Source: Cannabis sativa (taxonomy: Eukaryota; Streptophyta; Magnoliopsida; Rosales; Cannabaceae). Taken from it: 64,000 nucleotides of DNA. The stretch's first letter is position 1. Every line of letters begins with the position of its first letter. The notes under the pieces were generated by a model. The model was not told the origin of the DNA. It saw only the letters and a program-made list of their open reading frames with translations, and did no database searches. The translations under genes were made by a program, and so were the position numbers. Below, one piece after another: positions 56,978-64,000 of this stretch. The stretch covers positions 33,527,257 to 33,591,256 of the forward strand of contig NC_083607.1 in assembly GCF_029168945.1 (NCBI RefSeq), given 5' to 3'.

Positions 56978-57588
56978 TATTATTAGAAGAATAATAAGTA
57001 GTTGAAATAAAGTTGCAAAATTGTAACTAGAGATTGGTTCACTTTAAGTGTACGACCATAGTTGAATTTTGCCCAATATTTTATTCTTTTTTAATCCATA
57101 TAATTCAGCCCTAATCCCTAGTTGAAACATTATAAAAGGAACATGATACTCTCACTCATCCACTTGATACCTTCAACCAAATCAAACCTAGTTTTCTATA
57201 TATGTCAGACAACTAGTAAGATGAGAGAGTTCCTTCCTTAGTGGATTAAAACCTCCCTCATTGTTCTTCACCTATTCGAACCTTGAGTGAATGAGTGTCA
57301 TGCCCACACATAGCAAGTCAAGTACTCAATCATAGTGAGTAAGATGGTTGTAACCAAACCTGAAGGAGAAAAAGAGACCCATGTCCAGATCTTGATAATG
57401 CTCTGCTACAGAAAGGAATGAAGGGCTAGAGATCTTGAACGGAAGGAGTCATTATATTCTGCTGCAATCAATGTAAAGTTTTCTTAAACCCGTATGTGTT
57501 TATTTTCATTGTTTTAGATAATTCATATTTAGGATGTTAAACAACATACTTGTTAGTAAATCTAGAACCTAGTAAAATATTCCAAACA
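56978..57588 (+). repeat. 3' LTR of element F, third piece
   Basis: Ends ATTCCAAACA at 57,588, comparable to CTTCCAACA at the end of E's LTR. Confidence 0.8.
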
Positions 57589-59271
57589 GTTAAACACACA
57601 AGGGTTTAAGAAAACCTTACATTGGTTGCAGCAGAATATAATGACTCCTTCCTTTCAGATTTCTAGCCCTTGATTCCTTTCTATAGCAGAGTATTATGAA
57701 GATCTGAACCTAGATCTCTTTCTCTCATTTGGGTTTGGTTACCATCCTCTTACTCACTATGATTGAGTACTTGACTTGTTGTCAGAGAAGGAAAACTAGA
57801 TGAAGGTTGAATAGTCAAATTGACAAGAGAGTGAGATGAGAGCATCATGTTCCTTCTATAGTATTTCAACTAGGGCATAGGGCTGAATTATATGGATTAA
57901 AAAATAATAAAGTATTGGGCAAAAGTGAACCACATTCTAGTTACAATTTTGTCACTTTATTTCAACAACTTATTCTTCTTTGAATAATACTATATTTTCT
58001 AATTCAATTCTATAAATGCCAAAACTATTATTTGATAATTATAATTAATTATCAAATAAAATTGCTTTTTATATTATTTATTAATTAGACCATACAAAGT
58101 CTCTTAATTAATAAATTGACCCCAAAACCTCTTTTCTTCATAATTAAGCCCTTGCTTAGTAAAAATTCATAATTAAGACATAGTCTAATTTTAGAATTAT
58201 AATTGATTTATTAAAATGAATTGATTGAGTCTGCAAGTTGTATCATCTCAACTAGTGAGGGGACCATGGGCCTATATAACCGAGCTTTCAATAAGTAGAT
58301 CTAGAATTCACTAAGTAAATTCTCTAACTTATTAATTCTGCCTTGTGCCACTACAGATTTGGAATTAAATAACACTCTGAATTATATAGAATGCTCTATA
58401 TGTACCACGATATAGATACGTTATGATTATCCATTGTTACAATCTTAATAGTCAAAGATCCTCTACAAATGATCTACACTGAATAGGGACAAATTTACCA
58501 TTCTACCCTTCAATATATTTTATCCATAAAACACTTAGCTACATACAAATGATACTTCAATAAACTAATATAATTACTGAAATGAGGCCTCAATCATTTC
58601 TCTCTATTTACCCAAGCTCAAAGGAAATTATTGTTTCACTTCTAAATACTTATAGAAGCTAAAGATACCACATCTATGTTTAGCGCTCCTACTCAATTGA
58701 ACTACCATGCTCCCAAGATGTAAATATCTGCCCGAACCAGTAGTTAGCTTCCACGAACAACTTGAAGAACATAAATAATACAACTAAGTTTAACCTAACC
58801 ATATCAGGATTAAGATCCATAGACTTAAGATCAACTATTGATATTGACTTAGAAAGATATAACGGTAAGCTTATGATATCTTATCCAAGATCAATATTGG
58901 TCCCTTCCTATGTATACTTCATACATTCGATACTGGTAAACTTTGTCAATACCCTGGAAAGGACATAACATTATCCAAGGGGTAAGTATACCTTATCGCC
59001 GATTATCATGTTAGTCTAAATCCAGTAAATTGACAAATCATGGGAATTAAAATTTTGAACATATAATCATGATTATATTTCACTATGTTGACAACACTAT
59101 AATCATGAACAAATATAAACATATATATGTTCTGGACTTAGAATTTATACATTAAGTATAATCATGAAATAAATCATGTGAACCATGCACCATAAAACCA
59201 TTTTTGATCTTTATTAATTAGTAAATATGATTATATTGAAATGTATTTTATTTAGGGCACAAAACTCAACA
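57589..59271 (-). repeat. 3' LTR of F' (reversed, U5 end missing)
   Basis: On the - strand it begins TGTTGAGTTTTGTGCCC, preceded by TTAGTGCAAGTGAGAG-like purines. It ends inside the LTR at a point matching about 57,490 of F. Confidence 0.8.
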
Positions 59272-60135
59272 AACTCTCACTTGCACTGATATAAAATAAA
59301 AAGTGCATTTCAAATAATCTTAACACCTTGATATCCAGATCAAGTGTCGTATTCTCTCCATAATAGGATCTGAGAGGTTGTATTCAATACAACCTTTCCT
59401 CCACCATTATATTTCCTTAATCACAAAATCCTTAATATTGTGAAATTTCTCTCTATATGTCTACTCCTCTAGGGATACTAGATTCTTTACTTTTTGGCAA
59501 CTAATTTTGTGTTAGTCAGGAAGTAATACACTAGTAGTTAATAAATTGTTGGTACAATGCCAAAAACTGTATTGAACTTTTCATAGGCTGAATCAGTATC
59601 TTTTTTACAACTTTAACAGCCTCACTGGTAGAGTTAGAGATTCTAGATCGATTTTTACACTTCTCCAAAATCACTGCTCCACCCCCAGAGTAATTACCAT
59701 CTCATCAGCAGACTTTCTACCACTAACGCAAGTCTAGAAACCTAATTTGGTGTAGTCTAAGAGTATTAAAATATCACCCTTATTGACTAACATATACTTC
59801 CTCTTCTTAATCTTAAGATTAAATTGATTATCTTCAAATATTCTTTTCCTAGATTAATTTGATACCTACTCATTACTCCCGCTCAATAGCAGGTGTCTTG
59901 TCTAATGCATTGCAAAGCATACCTAAGTCCTCTTACTGTTTATCCTAAGGAATTCCTTCATGGCTTTCATCTTTTTTGGAATAGTTGAAACTGTTCCTTA
60001 GATAAATAATATCTATATCTAGAAGTCGAGAAGCTTATATAGATTGCCATTAGAAAAAGAATGCTCTCGCATCTTACTAAAGTAAGTTGCTAGCAGTTGA
60101 ATATGTAAACTACCAAGCATACAACAAGCCATAGG
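59272..60135 (-). pseudogene. pol: Degenerate copia RNase H region of F'
   Basis: Inverted counterpart of 45,300-46,168. Shared strings include CTACTCCTCTAGGGATACTA and CCTCCACCATTATATTTCC. No reading frame survives. Confidence 0.65.
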
Positions 60136-61073
60136 TGTTATACTCGAAATTCGGCTAGTGGACACGTGTTAAGATAAAGGGAATGTTAATTGTTGCTATT
60201 GCTTTTTATGGAATAACTCATTAATTACGTAAGTATTAGAGTATATTTGTAACTCGTTGACTGTTGGGTCTAAGGCGAGGAATCAATGTACAAACTGGCA
60301 CTTAGTTTATTAGCGAGAAACCATGTGTTTCTAAATACGAATAGTGAGGCACCAAAGAAAGTGACATGTATCAATCGTGAGAGTCCTTAGCGTACGATGA
60401 CCAAAATAAGTGTAAAAGTCGGATCAACTCAAGAACAAGTAAAGCGAGGTGACTGTCTCGCTATGGGAAGACTTCCTATCCAGTTGACGGTAAAGAGGCT
60501 TACAACATTGGCGAGTTAGAATGACTCATTGAAAATAAGAACCGCGATCAACACCAGATATACATTGTCGACCTTAGATAGAAGAATGGCCCCAACTTGC
60601 TATTGGAATAACTGTAACCAAGTTTCTATCGAGACATCTCCAAATACAACAGTTAAAGACATGTTTAATACACGATTGTTTTCATCCAATAAAAGCTTGA
60701 AAATCACAGCTATACGTTTTTCAAATCATAAATCACATTTACACTGCATGATATGTAATCAAATCCCATGATTTTAGGGATGATTGTTGTAAACATATTC
60801 TGGTCAACTTTGTAATTAACTGACCACTATGTAATTATAATTAGTGGCAGACAAGATCAAAAGGGGGAGGCAAAATCTCATACGAGAGAGGCCCTAAAAA
60901 AAATACACAATCAGAAATCTGAATAAGATTGACTTGTGGACTATGCAGAATTTTAACTGCAAAACTACGTAAAAAACCCTGTGTTCATATATTATTTTTC
61001 GATTGCTTTTACTTTTATGTGTGGAATTATTATCGCGAGGCTCAAATTTAGTTAACGAAAATCTGCGTTAATA
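60136..61073 (+). repeat. 5' LTR of element H
   Basis: Begins TGTTATACTCG after ATAGG, where the F' match stops. The end at 61,073 (GCGTTAATA, probably once ...AACA) is inferred from the primer site that follows. No second copy is in the window for comparison. Confidence 0.65.
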
Positions 61074-61095
61074 GTTTGGTTCTTCCATTGAGAGC
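61074..61095 (+). other. Primer-binding site of element H
   Basis: GTTTGGTTCTTCCATTGAGA resembles the A/B site TTTTGGTGCTTTCATTGAGA. Confidence 0.65.
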
Positions 61096-61517
61096 CTCTA
61101 TGAAAAAGCTCAGAAAAAATTGTCCCTTCTTTTGAAGAAAAATAACCTCCTTCAGGGCTGAAAATTCAGAAATTGTTAACACCCCACATGAGGAATCAAA
61201 TCATCGTTCTGGGAAAGAGCCCATGGGCTCTCGAAGACCTACCAACCCGTAGTCTAGAAGGACCACTCGTTCCGAGAGGGTTCAGCCCGAGGGTGGTTTA
61301 GCGCACGGACAACACGTTCTTGGAGAACTTGACCCAACGTTGGTCCTAGTACGCGGACAACACACTCGACGAGAACTCAGCGTGGGAATGTTCAAAACCC
61401 CGGGACGAGGGATGAAGAGCTCAATCGTTGAGGTGCGCAACGTCGAAACGCTAAGTTAGAACGTGAGGCAGCTTCGGCCAGGGCGGCACTGGGGACAAAT
61501 GTCAGCCTGAACCTGGA

Positions 61518-63234
61518 GTGAGAAGACCACGGGGTAGACCTTGTGGCTCACAAACTAGGAGACAGGAAAAGGCCTGGGAAGAACAACCTAGGGAAAGTGA
61601 GACACCCCCTGAAAATCAAGATGAACAGCCAGATGGGAGACAATTGGAAACTAATGAACGAGAAATCCCTCCTGAAAATGAGGAAGATCTAGGGACTCAA
61701 CCGGGAGAACGGAGATCACCTACTAGAAATCACAAACGTTCTTCCCAAACCCCTAGAGCGAGGACTCATACATACCTTGATGGGAGAAATACGACAAACC
61801 GCTCTCGGGAGGAAGGAACAGAGCATGATGAAGCAAGTGTGACTTCGAGGTGATCCAAAACCCATAGTCGATCAACTCGAAAAGGACAAAGTAATCAACG
61901 AGCCAATGATCGAGAAAGTATGGGAACCAATAAATCCGTGAGCCACTCAAAGACAAAGTCTATGAGTAGGACGCGATCTAGGAGTAAGACAAGATCTGCC
62001 AGCAATTACTCCTAATCGGATCTGCGAGAGCACTTGAATCGGAAGAAACCTGACCTTCGCCAACAGCTTGGTCCAAAGCAAGAGGATCCAATCCAATTAT
62101 AGATAAATGAGCTAGAGGACAAGTTCAGGACATATCAGTTGGGGGAATTAGGGAAACTATCTGGATACGACTCTAACAAGGAGATTGAGCTGTATCACCC
62201 AAAAATTCGGTCTTGCATTTGAATAACTTTAACACAGTAATGCGAGCTAGTAATGTGACGAACAATTTATGTTTTATTTGGTTCCCCACCTCGCTTGTTG
62301 GATCAACGAGTAGCTGGTTTAACAAGTTTACTCATCATTCAATAATTTCCTAGGAGCAGCTATCTAAGGATTTCTAAAAGCAATTTCAAGCTGCTAGGGA
62401 TAGGCGACCTGAAGTGGCCTTGCTAATCAATATAAAGCGGCAGCTTGGTGAGACACTTAAGGCATACCTAACTGGTTTTAGCATGGCTGCGGTCAGGGTT
62501 AGAAATTCGAATGACAACATGCAACTTACAACCCTCCAGGTGGGGATTTCTATTGTTCCATTGACCGCAGGGGGCGAGTTGTGGGATGACTTACAAGGAC
62601 GTCCAGTGAGAAGCATCACTAAGTTCAACGAAAGGGCTCAGGTGTTGGTTCGGAAGGAGGAAGCCCGAAAGGAAATGAATTTGTTGAAAACAAGCTCGGG
62701 AGGTGAACCCAACAATATTTCAATAGGAACTGTTTCACGAGAATCAATAACTCGGGGGCTTCTGGTTCAAAGGGAAAGGACGACGTTACGAAACCGTCGA
62801 AGGATAGAAAGAAATAGAAAAAGCATGACAAATATGTGCCAGTGTATACTATTTATACCGAGCATAATGAAACTCGGGAGAATATTTACCTCGCACATGA
62901 GCAGAAGGTAGCCTTCGGTAAGCCTGAGCCTATGAGGACTTCAAGAAGCAAAAGAGATCCTAACAAATATTGTAAATTCCATAACGATATTGGGCATACG
63001 ACCGACGAATGTCGCCAATTGAAAGACAAGATAGAAAGTCTCATTGCTCGAGGCCATTTTAAACAATACGTGAAAAGACAAGGCCAGGGTTACAACCAGC
63101 CCAATCTGCCCAATAACCCAAACAACCAGGGATTACAAACTAATCCTGTTGATGGAGAGGACATCCTTGTTATTTCAGGAGGGCCACATATTGCAGGGGA
63201 AAGCAACAATGCCAAGAAAAGATATGTGATATAG
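61518..63234 (+). pseudogene. gag: gag of element H (broken)
   Basis: The N-terminal frame 61,518-61,853 is Arg/Glu/Pro-rich (MRRPRGRPCGSQTRRQEKAW). The core 62,414-62,911 has LLINIKRQLGETLKAYLTGF and ITKFNERAQVLVRKEEARK. The zinc motif CKFHNDIGHTTDEC lies at about 62,972, then QLKDKIESLIARGHFKQYVK, a close match to A and B at the same place. The segment 61,854-62,413 is decayed. Confidence 0.82.
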
Positions 63235-63273
63235 ATCAAGCAGTCGACCTTTGGCCCAGAACCTTCCAAGAAG

Positions 63274-63711
63274 GTGAAAACTGAGGAACCTCCCATTGTA
63301 TTCACGGAAGAAGATGAGAAAAACGTGAGGTATCTTCACGTCAATCCATTAGTGATAACCATTCAACTCGTCAATAAAAGGATCAAGAGAGTGTTAATAA
63401 ACAATGGGAGCTCGGTAAATATCCTTTATAAGGAGATCCTAAAGAAAATGGGGCTCGAAAAAGCCAAATTAATGCCCTTTATGGTAAACCTTTGCAGATT
63501 CACTAGAGACAGCATCGCTAGCCTTGGCATAATCGAGCTCGCGTTAACCTTAGGCGAGGCACCTTTATCTGCTACTGTTATGCAAGACTTCTTATTTGTC
63601 AACCTACCCTCAACTTACAACATATTATTGGGTCGTCCAGCACTGATCGAACTAAGGGTTGTCAATTCGATCAAGCACCTATTTTTTAAATTCCAAACAC
63701 TAAAATTGTGA
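63274..63711 (+). pseudogene. pro: Protease of element H (active-site Asp changed to Asn)
   Basis: The frame [20 protein letters not shown] corresponds to TFTEEDAKTVRFPHHDPLVI in A. The active-site block reads [20 protein letters not shown]: Asn (AAC at 63,400-63,402) replaces the catalytic Asp seen as LIDNGSSVN in [21 protein letters not shown] follows. The frame ends in TGA at 63,711. After it, fragments of the pre-RT linker (GNPEKCVYIGKNLDEQL) run to the window end with a TAG. Confidence 0.88.
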
Positions 63712-64000
63712 GGGAGTGGTGTGTGGAAACCAGATGCTGGCTCGTGATTGCTATCGCATAAAGATACAACATAGAAAAGTCCATCATTCGTTGATGGCGA
63801 TCTTGGTAGATGAAACTGAGCAGAAAGACGAAGATCTGGACCCGAGTTCAAGATGAGAGAAACCTGTTCAAACCAATCGAGGAATTGGAAGAGGTCATTC
63901 TCGACCTAGGAAATCCCGAAAAGTGTGTATATATTGGGAAGAACCTAGACGAGCAGCTCAAATAGCAGCTAGTAAGCTTCTGAAGGCGAACCAGGATCAG

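Larger units (their letters stand above)
44989..57588 (+). mobile_element. Element F: old Ty1/copia remnant (pol end plus 3' LTR), split by G and a solo LTR
   Basis: The left part 44,989-46,168 is degenerate copia pol. The 3' LTR is in three pieces: 46,169-46,889, 55,830-56,296 and 56,978-57,588, about 1.8 kb together. The LTR start (TGTTGGGTTTTGTACCC) and the tract before it (TTAGTGCAAGTGGGAGTT) match E, so F and E are related. The left end is cut by D; F's 5' half must lie outside the window. Confidence 0.85.
57589..60135 (-). mobile_element. Element F': inverted copia remnant of the F family
   Basis: The reversed LTR (57,589-59,271) lacks about 100 bp of its U5 end. Polypurine tract and degenerate pol follow (59,272-60,135). 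Similarity to F is about 90% by eye, so it is a separate copy and not a recent duplication. H interrupts it at 60,135. Confidence 0.82.
60136..64000 (+). mobile_element. Element H: Ty3/gypsy Tat-like element, 5' part only
   Basis: A 5' LTR of about 0.94 kb (60,136-61,073), a primer site of the A/B kind, then decayed gag and protease running off the window. Possible left target duplication ATAGG (60,131-60,135); the right side is outside. The protein family is the same broad group as A, B and D (CKFHNDIGHTTDEC, GGPHIAGE), but it is a fourth distinct copy with its own LTR family. Confidence 0.82.

Noticed and set aside
58762..58968. Small ORF similar to a reversed frame at 46,416-46,676.
   Set aside because: Both lie in the F-family LTR sequence, so the likeness is LTR identity and not a gene.
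1..64000. Endogenous pararetrovirus or other viral insertion as the source of the pol genes.
   Set aside because: All pol regions have integrase, LTRs, primer sites and target duplications. No movement-protein or virus-type frame was seen.
1..64000. CRISPR arrays, bacterial operons, tRNA or rRNA genes, host protein-coding genes.
   Set aside because: None seen. All repeats are explained by LTRs or UTR repeats, and all convincing frames belong to retrotransposons.

Overview
This window is plant nuclear DNA made almost entirely of nested LTR retrotransposons. I found no host gene, tRNA, rRNA or CRISPR array. The evidence for a plant is the set of element lineages. There are four Ty3/gypsy elements of Tat type, with a second RNase H after the pol RNase H and, in the three that are covered to their 3' end, an extra antisense gene near that end. 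There is one chromodomain-bearing Ty3/gypsy element, one full-length Ty1/copia element and the decayed ends of two older copia copies. An angiosperm, probably a eudicot with a large repeat-rich genome, fits. I cannot name the species.

Layout. Element A (Tat, + strand) runs 1-10,920 and resumes at 23,000-23,940; its 5' LTR is cut by the window edge. Element B (Tat, same family, - strand) is complete at 10,921-22,999 and sits in A's 3' UTR, flanked by a 5-bp target duplication CCGTC/CTGTC. Element D (a different Tat family, + strand) runs 23,941-30,256 and 40,293-44,988. It is interrupted by complete copia element E (30,257-40,287, duplication AGTTA). D's 3' LTR abuts the pol remnant and 3' LTR of an old copia element F (44,989-57,588). 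F's 3' LTR is split by complete chromovirus G (46,890-55,824, duplication GTAAA) and by a solo LTR of the D family (56,297-56,972, duplication TATGG). F ends against a second, inverted copy F' (57,589-60,135). F' is interrupted by a further Tat-like element H (60,136 to the window end). The simplest order of insertion is F', then F into F', D into F, A into D and B into A: five levels.

State of the genes. Every gag-pol is broken by stops or frameshifts, and several catalytic residues are lost: integrase Asp or Glu in B, D and E, and the protease Asp in H. None looks autonomous, although LTR pairs are still about 97-98% alike by eye.

Most notable system. In A, B and D the strand opposite gag-pol carries a gene organised like a cellular gene. 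It has its own TATA box, a leader intron ending at or just before the ATG, and three coding exons whose two introns keep the same phases (1, then 0) in two diverged families. The product has a domain like the plant 'putative gypsy type transposon' family, an acidic/basic low-complexity middle and a long C-terminal coiled coil. Because it is antisense, its introns are not splice sites in the genomic RNA, so they can survive retrotransposition. Its function is unknown.
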